This document shows, one piece after another, positions 42,740-52,500 of a stretch of DNA of 64,000 nt; the stretch's first letter is position 1; every line of letters begins with the position of its first letter. This DNA comes from JAWXBR01 sp034440235 (GTDB lineage Bacteria; Bacteroidota; Ignavibacteria; Kapaibacteriales; Kapaibacteriaceae). The position numbers and the translations under genes were made by a program. Location of the stretch: contig JAWXBR010000013.1 in assembly GCA_034440235.1 (NCBI GenBank), positions 59,411 through 123,410 of the forward strand, written 5' to 3'. The notes beneath the pieces were generated by a model. The model was not told the origin of the DNA and did not search any database. It saw only the letters and a list, made by a program, of their open reading frames with translations.

Positions 42740-45232
42740 ATGACTGTGTTTAAACTTTTTGGACTTGCAGCTTACTGTGCACGTTCTTGTCCGGTTCGTT
42801 GGTGACTGCGCTCAGTCAAGAAATTCAACCTGCACGCTGGTGGAGTGCAATCCCAGATGCCCGTGATTATGACTACGTCCATACGTCTGATGTGTGGGGA
42901 CTTGTTCTCTGCGTGCAGCGCGTAGGTTGCTACGCCGGTTCGAACATCGATTCGCTTGCAGCGATGTTGAGTAATGCGCAGTTTGATCACATCGAGGTGG
43001 GGACGAGAGCGGCGTTGTTACGTTCCGGCCCGTTGATCGTTGGCGGCTCGGAATTGACTGGCACCACAGGTGGACGCGTCTACGTGTGGGATTCGCCTTC
43101 GAGTGAACCAAGGGTTTTACGGCCGTCGGACTTGGGAGGTGAACAGATGAACAGTGGCTTCGGTAGTCTCGATCTATTCGGAGCGTTCGAGCCCAATGCC
43201 TTCCAAATCCGAAATAACTATTCGTTCGATCGCGGCCAAACCTGGACGTATGCTCCGCCGCCCGACACCATCCAGAGATGGACTTCTACCGCTTATGATG
43301 CAAGGGGGCTTTTACGCGTATACCGCGACCCTTAAGCAGTGGTTTCTCTTGGATAAAGCGTCTAGGTCTTGGAGTGTTGTCTCCATTCCTGGCGACTTGG
43401 GTAGACTGGTTTTTCTTAAGAACGGAGCAGGGGTAGCAACGAGTGAATCGTTCTCGATTCGGACAGGAATTCGAATGCGCGCAAGTGATGAATCACCGTG
43501 GATTGAAGTGGCAGCGCCCAGACGGTCCGACGGAAAACAAATCGTGTTCGGCATACAATCGGGCAACATTGGCCCAATCGTTTATGTGAACGACACGACG
43601 GTAGTAATACCACTGGACAGTGGCGTTATTATCGTCGCGAATGGCCGTACGTCATCTGCACATTCGCTACCCGAGGGTGTGTTCGACGCAACCGTTGCGC
43701 TTCGTGAACGCGCCTATGACGTTGCCGGAGATAGTGTACTTCTAACCTACTCCGGAAAACGTTTGATACTATTCAACGTTGCTGACTTGGTATCTGAAAT
43801 GATAGTAGCCCCACGATCGCTTGGTGTCGGGAATGTCGACCTGTTTCGTAATACGATTGTAGCGTATGATCACGTCCTTACAGGTTCGATCCACACGTAT
43901 GCATCGGTGAATAATTCGTGGACGCAAGGTGTTCGTTTGTTTAATGCCGATGGGCTTCCGACATCGGTTGCACCGTTAGCGTACGTCACGGCGTATGAAG
44001 GCTCGTTGTGGACGTCGACAATGCATGGCGGTATATACGAGGTCGCATCCCACACCGTACCTGTGCTTTTGCCATTTTTAACACCGCTTAACATCGAAAC
44101 CTCAGCACTTTCGAGAGTGCTACAAATTGGAACCGGCGCTCCCACGGATTCAAGATTTGGACAACTTTTCTCTGGAGAACATCTTGTTGCATACAACGAC
44201 ACTGCAACAACGTTAAAAATAGATACGGTCTCGGCAGCTAGCTGGGAATCCGCAGACCGACTGTATTCTGGTTGGCGTTCGCTGCAGCTTTCGACAAACG
44301 CAGGTAGCACATGGACAAATGTGGAAATCAACGGAGTGATTCGTGATGCTAGGAGTGCCATTGCCAGTATCATCCATGTGGGGCCTAACACGATGTTGCT
44401 CGGCTCGCGAGGCTACGTCCGTCGTGACGTTAGTGGTACTGTGGTTGACACGATACGCGGAGGTATCGCGCTATCTATGGACAATGGGAGTGTCTGGACT
44501 TCGCTTGCATTACCGACCATGGGACAATGGGTTGAGCGAATTGCGGTTCAACCAAACGGCAATCTCCTAGCTTGGGTCGGTGACATGTACTTCGATGAGG
44601 AGACAGGTACGACATCCGGCGGACGTTTTCTTCATAATGATTGGACATTGCTTGCATCGGAAGACACAGGAAAGAGTTGGCGCACGGCGTTGACTGTTCC
44701 CTTCTTCGAACAATCTGCGACGCCTACTTCTTGGTCCATCGCAACCTCTGACTGAGGTCGAGTTGTCGCCACATCTTCGGCACAGATTTTCGAATCGGTT
44801 GACAGTGGCACCTCGTGGAAAGAGAACGAGACCTTACCATTTGGTGTGACAATAGGGGGTGCAGCCATTGATGATAATGATCAAGTGTGGGTAGCGACAG
44901 ATCGAGGTTTGTATCGGCTCGCCAGCGCAACGGACGTTGCAGCGGAACCGTCGTTCAACGACACATTCGGCGCCTGGACTTCACCAAATCCTTTCTTCGA
45001 TGTAGTAAACGTACGTGTCCGAAACTTGGGTCGTACTCCAGAACTCGTGGCTATGATGAAAATTGTCGACGTGTTTGGCAACGTAATCGCAGATCTGACC
45101 ACCGATCTGCTAGGGGCTCGAACCCCGGATATGACTATCGAGCTCGCCCTACCTAAGACTCCGCCAGGTGCATACTTTTTGATTTATGGGGTTGGTAATG
45201 CGGTTCGCGTATGGCCGATGGTTAAGCTCTGA
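42740..45232 (+). pseudogene. Broken Asp-box/BNR-repeat secreted protein with T9SS end
   Basis: ATG at 42740 opens MTVFKLFGLA. A -1 shift near 42769 is needed to continue the signal peptide as SLLCTFLSGSLVTALSQ. A +1 shift near 43308, at GGGGG, joins YDAR to FYAYTATLKQWF. A TGA at 44753 interrupts the same frame further on. The protein, about 830 residues if intact, has sialidase-like Asp boxes (NAGSTWTN, DNGSVWTS, DTGKSWRT, DSGTSWKE). It ends in a T9SS-like block with SPNPFFDVVNVRV and PPGAYFLIYG. Confidence 0.8.
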
Positions 45233-45333
45233 TAGCACATTCCCCGCTCTGCCAAACGTGTAGAGGGTATTGCTCCGATAACCAGACCGCCGCCCGCAGC
45301 GAGTTGTGATGTACGCAATACTGGTGGCCTGAC

Positions 45334-46842
45334 CTATCCGCCAAAAAATTTCTTCGCATCCGTGCGGAGCTGAATCAGCGATTCCTTCAGCAGATACATC
45401 ATGTGTCCTGCGGGGTAGTACGTCATCGTGAGGTTTTTGCGCAGCGATGACGGTAGACCCAGATGGTCGAACGTGTACTCCGACGCAAAAAAGGGTGTAG
45501 CCAGATCGTAATAACCGTTAGCAACCCAGACTTTAAGATCGGGGTTTTGGAGCATGGCGTTCTGGAGGCGGGGGACGACGTTCAGGTATTCGTTCTGGAC
45601 GTTTGAGTAGTCCCAAGGATGGACACGGCCAGTGAGCACTTCGTAGGGGAGCGTTGTTTTGACGTTCAGCTCGCGCGTGAGGTAATCGTTGATGAGCGTC
45701 GAAAAACTGCCGTACACGGCAGGGGAGTAGCTTGGGTCGCGCTCCATGTATTCACCCGTGCCTTCGACGGCTTCACCTGTGTAGCGACTATCGAAACGTC
45801 CGATGACTTGCTTCCGATCGCGCAACAACTCCTGACAGAATTTGTAGATGACGATGCGAAGGTTTGTGCGCTCAATGTATTCTTTCGAGAGCCCCGTGTA
45901 GCGCGCGAGCTTGTCGACCACGGCAGCGCGCTCAGACCCTTGCAAAGCATCGCCTTGCATGAGTGCGGTTGCGTATTCGCGAGAAGCGTAAGCACGCACC
46001 TCAGTCAACAGGTCTGCGAGTTGGCGGGCCTGCAGTTCCGGTGGCAGCTTCTTGTGATACCATGCAGTAGCAGCGTACGAAGGAAGGAAGAGGTTTGCGG
46101 GAAGATCGTTGCCTTGTGCAAAGTCTAAGGTTTGAAAGTTGAGAACAGCACTTACGAGAATGATGCCGTTCAAATACATGCCAAAGCGTGACTGCAGATG
46201 GTCGCTCAATGCACTTGCACGCGTTGTGCCGTAGCTCTCGCCAATCAAGTATTTCGGCGAAGACCAGCGTTTGTACTCTGTCATGTAGCGTCGTATGAAT
46301 TCGCCGACGGATTCGACGTCCTGCTGATACCCGTGGTACTCCTTTGCGTTCTTCTCTTCAGCAGCTCGCGAAAAACCCGTGCTGACAGGGTCGATAAACA
46401 CCATGTCAGTCATGTCGAGCCACGACTGATCATTATCAATTAGTTTATAAGGTGGTGGCATCGACGTGCCATCTTCGTTGAGTTGCACGCGGCGGGGTCC
46501 GAGCACGCCAAGATGCAACCACACACTCGATGAACCCGGACCCCCATTGAATGAAAATGTTAGGGGGCGCGAAGACGCATCAGAAACACCAGTCTTTGTA
46601 TACGCGACAAAGAAAATTTTCGCTCGCTCGGTGCCATCCTCTTTCAATAGCGTAAGATGTCCGGCCGTGGCTTCGTAGCTGATGCGAGCACCGCCAATGG
46701 TTACTTCGTGCTTCGTCACAACCGGCGTCTGAAACACCGAGGTGACAGCCGACGACGCCTTTGTTGAATCTGCTGCAAACGACGAAAAGCACGCGCTTAG
46801 ACAGATGCAAAGCAGCATCACGAATTTCGAAGAGTATTTCAT
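45334..46842 (-). CDS. S10 family serine carboxypeptidase
   Basis: 502 residues with a signal peptide ending SSFAA. S10 motifs are FNGGPGSSSVWLHLGVLGPR (oxyanion), IGESYGTTR with the catalytic Ser, a catalytic Asp in GYYDLATPF, and a His in YPAGHMMYL. It removes C-terminal residues from peptides, probably in the periplasm. The start at 46842 precedes the signal peptide. It follows the YbdK-type gene by 16 bases. Confidence 0.92.
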   Translation of the reverse strand: MKYSSKFVMLLCICLSACFSSFAADSTKASSAVTSVFQTPVVTKHEVTIGGARISYEATAGHLTLLKEDGTERAKIFFVAYTKTGVSDASSRPLTFSFNGGPGSSSVWLHLGVLGPRRVQLNEDGTSMPPPYKLIDNDQSWLDMTDMVFIDPVSTGFSRAAEEKNAKEYHGYQQDVESVGEFIRRYMTEYKRWSSPKYLIGESYGTTRASALSDHLQSRFGMYLNGIILVSAVLNFQTLDFAQGNDLPANLFLPSYAATAWYHKKLPPELQARQLADLLTEVRAYASREYATALMQGDALQGSERAAVVDKLARYTGLSKEYIERTNLRIVIYKFCQELLRDRKQVIGRFDSRYTGEAVEGTGEYMERDPSYSPAVYGSFSTLINDYLTRELNVKTTLPYEVLTGRVHPWDYSNVQNEYLNVVPRLQNAMLQNPDLKVWVANGYYDLATPFFASEYTFDHLGLPSSLRKNLTMTYYPAGHMMYLLKESLIQLRTDAKKFFGG

Positions 46843-46858
46843 GATCACCGTATTAAGA

Positions 46859-48109
46859 TTAATCGAGATTGGTCTCAGATCGGAGAGAAGATTCTTTTTC
46901 GTCGAGCGCATCTTTTGAAGGAGGTTGCATGCTTGCTAGGTACGGCGCAACGTCTTCGAAAAGACCGATATTAGACTCGCGCTGAATGTATTCGGCTACA
47001 GCCTCTATGCTTCCTGTTTCGTTGAAGACCTTTATCTGTCTGTCGGCGCCGCTCCCCATCTCGAGAATTTGATAGACATACTCGATTTCGCGACGTGAGC
47101 CGAGTTCGTCTACCTGATCGTCTACGAAATCGAGCAACTCGCGAATGAGTGCACGCGCGGGCATCTCACGCTGACGTCCGAAGTCGATGAGCTTGCCGTC
47201 GAGTCCGTACCGCACCGCTCGCCACTTGTTTTCCATCATGAGCGACCGACGATATTGCCTGAACGACAGATTCTTTTCGTAGAGAGAAAAGAGTTTTGCA
47301 GCTAGCGCCTGACAAAGTGCGGCAATTGCTATCGTTTCGTCGATGCGCATCGGAAGGTCACAGATGCGGATCTCGAGCGTTGGGAAGAATGGATGCGGAC
47401 GTATGTCCCACCAGATTTTCTTTGCGTTGTCTATCGAACCTGTACGAATTAGAAGGTCTACATAACTCTCGTACTCGCGCCAGCTCGAGAACGAATCTGG
47501 AAGAGCTGTGCGAGGAAAACGTTCGAATATTTTTGATCGGTAAGACTTAAGTCCAGTATTCATTCCCATCCAGAACGGCGAATTCGCCGATATCGCCAGG
47601 ATGTGCGGCATGAAGTATCGCATTTCGTTCATGAGCTGAATCTGCGTTTCACGATTAGCAATGCCAATGTGAATGTGCATGCCGAAGATCAGGAGCGACC
47701 GCGCAAGCATCTGCATGTCTTCGACCATCACACGATAGCGTTCGTCTGGGTAGATCTCTTGGTCTTGCCACTTTGCAAACGGGTGCGTAGAAGCAGCGCC
47801 AATGTTGAGCCCGTTCTGCCGCGCTAAGTGCGCAACGATGCTACGAATCTTGGTGACTTCGAAGTGTGCTTCACGCGCATTCCTGCAGATACCTGTGCCG
47901 ATTTCTAGCATCGATCCGTGCATTTCAGGCTTGATGTGCTCATGCAGAAGAAGGCGCCCCTTGCTTAACAGCTCAAGGTTAATGTGCGAGCGCAAGTCGT
48001 GTGTCTTTGGGTCGAGTACCATGTACTCTTCCTCTATTCCTAGTGTGAATGCTGGACGTTCATAGGGATTTCCCTGGTCCATCATCACGCCAATCTCACC
48101 AGTCTCCAT
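46859..48109 (-). CDS. YbdK-type carboxylate-amine ligase (GCS2 family)
   Basis: 416 residues. LGIEEEYMVLDPKTHDLRSH, GMHIHIGI and ISANSPFWMG match the GCS2/YbdK family. It forms a gamma-glutamyl-type bond between Glu and an amine using ATP. YbdK itself has weak glutamate-cysteine ligase activity. ATG at 48109 is chosen because of GGAGG four bases upstream; upstream TTG lies in the promoter box. The physiological product is unknown. The S10 peptidase is the next gene. Confidence 0.9.
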   Translation of the reverse strand: METGEIGVMMDQGNPYERPAFTLGIEEEYMVLDPKTHDLRSHINLELLSKGRLLLHEHIKPEMHGSMLEIGTGICRNAREAHFEVTKIRSIVAHLARQNGLNIGAASTHPFAKWQDQEIYPDERYRVMVEDMQMLARSLLIFGMHIHIGIANRETQIQLMNEMRYFMPHILAISANSPFWMGMNTGLKSYRSKIFERFPRTALPDSFSSWREYESYVDLLIRTGSIDNAKKIWWDIRPHPFFPTLEIRICDLPMRIDETIAIAALCQALAAKLFSLYEKNLSFRQYRRSLMMENKWRAVRYGLDGKLIDFGRQREMPARALIRELLDFVDDQVDELGSRREIEYVYQILEMGSGADRQIKVFNETGSIEAVAEYIQRESNIGLFEDVAPYLASMQPPSKDALDEKESSLRSETNLD

Positions 48110-48130
48110 TTGTCCTCCGTAACGTGCAAC

Positions 48131-48138
48131 CAAAGATA
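48131..48138 (-). promoter_or_regulatory. TATCTTTG -7 element for the YbdK-type gene
   Basis: TATCTTTG on the minus strand, 21 bases before the ATG. A second copy faces the opposite way 66 bases off, so this divergent gap holds a back-to-back promoter pair. Confidence 0.55.
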
Positions 48139-48204
48139 AGCCCCGTGCGTTATCGCGCGCCCTTCATGACCCTTTCTTGACAAATAACTACCCACAAACC
48201 GATC

Positions 48205-48212
48205 TATCTTTG
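48205..48212 (+). promoter_or_regulatory. TATCTTTG -7 element for the orphan gene at 48.2 kb
   Basis: TATCTTTG on the plus strand lies five bases before the ATG. A TTGACA upstream at about 48177 is farther than the usual -33 spacing. Confidence 0.55.
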
Positions 48213-48217
48213 TACCT

Positions 48218-48637
48218 ATGGCAGAATTCAGCATCGAAAGCAATGGGCGGATTGAAAAAACCGCCATTTACTACAACGGCGAGCAGCTCAAGGGCGTTCA
48301 GGAGATTGTCCTGAATCTTGACGAAAACGGCACGTTCGACGCCGTTTTGCAGTACATGGGTTCAGACAAAACTGTCCACACAAAGCAGGTTTTCTCCGAG
48401 TACCTCGACGACGTGCAGGTAATGGAGCCTTCGTTCTCAGAAGAGGAAGCCCAATCCCTGAAGCTCCTATCCGTCCACAGCGACGGCAACATCGAAGGTT
48501 CGTCGGTGTTTATCAATAACGAAGAACAAAACGGCATCGTTCGCCTGTATGTACACATCAAGGTAAACGAGGAATTCAAAGCGGAAATCACGTTCCGCGA
48601 AGAAGACGGCACGTTAACAACAGAAGGAGTATTCTAG
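48218..48637 (+). CDS. Small beta-rich protein with internal duplication
   Basis: 139 residues, acidic, soluble. Two similar halves: ESNGRIEKTAIYYNGEQLKG and HSDGNIEGSSVFINNEEQNG, each followed by a beta strand ending near a TKQVF or TEGVF segment. This suggests a two-repeat beta fold. No family or catalytic motif is recognised. It shares an operon with a Ser/Gly-rich membrane protein. Confidence 0.75.
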   Translation: MAEFSIESNGRIEKTAIYYNGEQLKGVQEIVLNLDENGTFDAVLQYMGSDKTVHTKQVFSEYLDDVQVMEPSFSEEEAQSLKLLSVHSDGNIEGSSVFINNEEQNGIVRLYVHIKVNEEFKAEITFREEDGTLTTEGVF

Positions 48638-48638
48638 A

Positions 48639-49370
48639 ATGAAATCTACACCTACACCTGCATCTACATCTGACACGGGTCTGCGCCCTGCATCTAAACG
48701 CTCCGGTGCTACCGTGCGTTCGATTCTATGGGTCGTAGCTGTGTTCGTAATGCTGTTCACTACCATTGCACCCGACATGTCGTCGCAGCGTCGTGGCGGC
48801 TCGTTTGGTGGCAGTCGTTCTAGCGGACGTTCGTATTCATCGCCGCGCAGCTCGCCGAGTGGTGGCGGCTCGTTCGGTAGCTCTCGTAGCTCTGCGCCTC
48901 GCAGTGGTTCGCCAAGCAGCAGCTCCGCGCCTCGTTCGTCAACATCTATTCCTCGTAATTCCTTTGGTGGATCGAGGTTGAATTCGTCGCGCGATTACAC
49001 AAGTCAATACGGCACTCCACGCCAGGTTCAAAAGCAGGCAGTTCCTACCGGCACTGGTGGCACAAACAACTATGTTGTAAATCGCTATGGCGGCATGGGC
49101 GACGGCTTTATGATGGGCTACATGATGGGAAGCATCCCATGGTATTTCAGCATGCCATTCCATCCAGCCTACTATTACTCACGTCCAGTTACTGTTGCCA
49201 ACCCCGATGGCACCACCGGAATCTATCCTGGCACGTTCCAATGGGGCACCCTCTTCTTTACGCTGCTAGTAGTCGGAGGCATTGGGTACATCATCTATGT
49301 ATACATTCGCAATCGCAGACGTCGCAACGAGTTGGGTAGTTCGAACATGAGCCAATCGTCATTCGGATAA
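48639..49370 (+). CDS. Membrane protein with Ser/Arg/Gly-rich loop
   Basis: 243 residues. An N-terminal membrane segment (ILWVVAVFVMLFTTIAP), then a long low-complexity region rich in Ser, Gly, Arg and Pro (for example GGSFGGSRSSGRSYSSPRSS). A Met/Gly-rich YMMGSIPWYFSMPFHPA follows, and a second membrane segment (LFFTLLVVGGIGYIIYVYI) before a basic tail. The shape recalls small Gly-rich membrane-anchored proteins of unknown role. It starts one base after the previous stop. Confidence 0.7.
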   Translation: MKSTPTPASTSDTGLRPASKRSGATVRSILWVVAVFVMLFTTIAPDMSSQRRGGSFGGSRSSGRSYSSPRSSPSGGGSFGSSRSSAPRSGSPSSSSAPRSSTSIPRNSFGGSRLNSSRDYTSQYGTPRQVQKQAVPTGTGGTNNYVVNRYGGMGDGFMMGYMMGSIPWYFSMPFHPAYYYSRPVTVANPDGTTGIYPGTFQWGTLFFTLLVVGGIGYIIYVYIRNRRRRNELGSSNMSQSSFG

Positions 49371-49453
49371 AGAATAATGAAGCCCGCTGAAAGAATAATG
49401 AAGCCCGCTGAAAGAATAATGAAGCCCGCTGAAAGAATAATGAAGCCCGCTGA
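49370..49453 (+). repeat. Four perfect 21-bp tandem repeats after a gene end
   Basis: Four identical units, each with ATGAAGCCCGCTGA, give ATGs at 49377, 49398, 49419 and 49440. Because 21 is a multiple of three, one 39-codon ORF reads MKPAERI three times and continues to a TAA at 49496. The array begins with the stop codon of the upstream gene. Translation of the ORF is unproven. Confidence 0.95.
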
Positions 49454-49517
49454 TAGAGACTTCTATGGGGCTCGTAAGGGGCTAATCGAGCCGTAAGGGG
49501 CTTAAAACCGAAAAACT

Positions 49518-49553
49518 AAAAAGGTGATCCGACACATGTCAGATCACCTTTTT
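49518..49553. terminator. Strong bidirectional terminator
   Basis: AAAAAGGTGATC (49518-49529) and GATCACCTTTTT (49542-49553) form a perfect 12-bp stem with A and T tracts at its outer ends. It lies between convergent genes. Confidence 0.9.
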
Positions 49554-49572
49554 CTTTGAAAACTACTTGGTG

Positions 49573-52500
49573 TTATCGACTGATGATCAGTGGTATGCTT
49601 TGAACTCCGCTTAGCGATGCTACACGGACACGGTAGGCACCTGATGCCAGGTTCCTGATGTCTAGACGATGCGGAACGTGTGCAGCGTCCTGCGCAAGAA
49701 CTACACTCGCCACGACAGTTCCTCTGGCATCTACGATTGTAATCGAGTTTACTGACGCGTCGACAGAGACATTCAGAATGTCTTGAGCCGGGTTAGGCCA
49801 TACAGAGAGATTGTGCTGACCTTCCTCTGCAACATCCGTAACCGCCTGAGAATACGCTGTTACGCGTGTACGAATGGTGTCGGTTGTAGCATCGCTTACC
49901 ACAAGAATCGTAGCTCCAAAAGATCCAGAATCGCTCGATGAGAAGCGTACTCCGAATTGGTCGTCATCGCTCCCAAGTATCGTCGGACTGAGGGGTACAG
50001 ACACCACGAAGCCACCAGCTTGAGCTCCATTATCCGGTATGATTATCACCGTGTCGATTGTAACGTCACCTTCACCCGGATTAACAACCTTAATGAACTT
50101 CTGTCTTGACTGACCAACATTTACAGTACCGAAGTCTGTTGTTTGTACGGAGAAAATAAGTGTGCGAACAGCATTTGGGCCCGAATAACGATAGGTAAGT
50201 ACACCGAGTTGTGAACCGGCGAAAAGTACAGCATGCTGCCCCTGAATCTTGAGCCCCTTACCCATCATCACATTGCCAGAGGCTTGCGATAGAATGGTTT
50301 GCCATGACGTGCCTTCGTTATCACTGCCAAAGACCTCTCCAAAACTGCCAACAAGAGCAACATGGTTTTCTGACGGACTAGTCACGAAGGTTGCGTTAAT
50401 GCCAAGTGTAGCTGGGTCGAAGACATTTTTTGTCCACGATGCTCCACCATTTGTCGAAGAAGCAATACGTTTCGGAGAATCTAGTGCGGCTCCAGTGCGA
50501 TAGAGTAACACTCCATTTACGCTGTCTCTGAATGCAATCGACTCGATTACACCGGCTCCGAGACTAAGGTTCGCTGCGGTCCAGATGTCGCCTCGATTTG
50601 TCGAGCGTAGAACACGTCCGTTCGTTGTGCCAAACCAGGAGTTGCCTTTGTAGAAATAAGCAGTTCCTCGTGCCACTTGCTCGCCAGCTGACATTTGCGG
50701 AGCCCCGACCGATTGCGTCCATGTGCTTCCTCCATTCGACGTCCTTCCGATAGCGAATTTCGTCGATGCTCCCGTGCCGATAAACAGTCCGTTGTTGGCA
50801 TCATAGAGCTTTGCTGCATCAACAGTTTTTGCAAATCCTGTCACTACTACTGGGCTCCAGCTACTACCACCATTGTTCGTCGTTAAGATCGTCGCTGATG
50901 TGGCGTCGGAACTGCCAATTACCCCTACTGTTGCACTGATCGCATCGAGTGCAGTAGGCACGACTGGTAAATAGGTGAAGCTAGAGGACGTAGCGCCTGC
51001 GCCGCGGATCAAGAATCCAACTCCGCCCAGAGGGCCAGTGCCCCACACAGTCTGATCGGTAGTAATAGTGGCTTGGGTAAAAGTAATTCCTTCGACCGGA
51101 CCTGAACCTGTGTACGTGTTGGTTGTTTGCAACTCAACGGGAATACTGACAAAAGCAAAATTCGAGGTGATTGCACTACGCAGGTTCAAGCCCACATTCA
51201 GCAGACCCTTGAACCAGGGATAACCAGGCTTAAGCCTAACGCGAACGGTTGCATTTGCAGTGCCGTTGCGAGGCATGTCGCCCACGTTAATGTCAGGTGC
51301 TGAAAGGAGCTCAATGTTTGGGTCAGAGATCTGAACAGAAACAATAACATCCTGAGCATCAGCTAAGGCGTTGCTAAAGTCCAATCGAATGGTCGCTTCA
51401 GTAAACGAAGTTATTTTTTGTCCACCATCGACACTTATGCTAGTTAACCCAATGCCCGGCACTCGTTCGCCGGATGTGAACGACGCATTTACTTTGACAG
51501 CGCGTTCTGCATTGATACGTCCGAAATACAATGGCTTGTTTGCACCGGTCACACCTGCAACCGGATCGTTCGTCATGCGGATTTGCATAATTACCTGAGC
51601 AGGTGTCCAGTCAGGATGCACGCTTCTCACAAGGGCTACAACGCCAGCTACCACAGGCGACGAAAATGATGTGCCCGAAAGCCCTTTGTATTGATTGCCT
51701 GGAAATGTGCTGAGTGGATTCTCGCCTGGAGCGTAAGTAGTGTTTGCGTATCCGTAGTTCGAAAACCAACTGGGCTGATCACTGCCATTTACGGAGCCCA
51801 CGCTTAGTACGCCGTCGAGGCTAGCAGGTGCATGTGGGTTGTTGTTCATATTCACACCGTTATTTCCAGCCGCAGCAACTACAACAGCACCCTTGCTTAT
51901 TGCATAATCGATGAACGTCTGCGCAGCAGGGTCGGCACCGTATCCGCCCCACGAACAGTTAATTACGTCCGCGCCCATGTCGGCGGCGTAGCGTATTGCC
52001 GTATAACCCTCAATAATGCCCGTTTGACCAGGATTATCAGATGCAACCTTTATTGCGAGGATCTTGCAGTTCGACGCTATTCCAGAAACGCCTTTTGCAT
52101 TGTTCGTAACTGCAGCGGCGTTGCCAGCCACAACAGTGCCGTGGGCTTGGCCATCCGTCCATGAACTTCCAAGTTGGCGAGGATCTGCGTCTGGACGTAG
52201 TATGCCACTCTGCGCTTCTGCCGGAGATACGTTTCCTACAAAGTCCCAGCCGCGAACATCATCTATGTAACCATTGTTATCATCGTCGATGTTATTCCCA
52301 GCAATCTCGCCCGGATTTGTCCAGATGTTTGCCGCAAGATCTTCGTGCATCCAGTCGACACCTGTGTCGATAATAGCAATGAGGATATCAGAAGAGCCCT
52401 TAGTGACGTCCCATGCCTGAGGCACCTTAATCTTGTTCAGATACGATTGCTGGCCCAAACGAGGATCGTTCGGAGTAAACGACAACTGATGGATGCGGGC

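Noticed and set aside
42740..42790. Programmed -1 frameshift at TTTAAAC
   Set aside because: The heptamer is present, but the zero frame already reads TTT AAA, not T TTA AAC, so it is in the wrong phase for tandem slippage.
44753..44755. TGA as a selenocysteine codon
   Set aside because: No selenoprotein family fits, no SECIS-like hairpin stands out, and the gene has other frame breaks.
48177..48212. Exact Bacteroidota -33/-7 promoter with TTGACA
   Set aside because: The spacing from TTG to TATCTTTG is too long (25 bases) for the usual 19-21, so only the -7 box is claimed.
49370..49453. CRISPR array
   Set aside because: The 21-bp units are contiguous with no spacers and no cas genes nearby; it is a simple tandem repeat.
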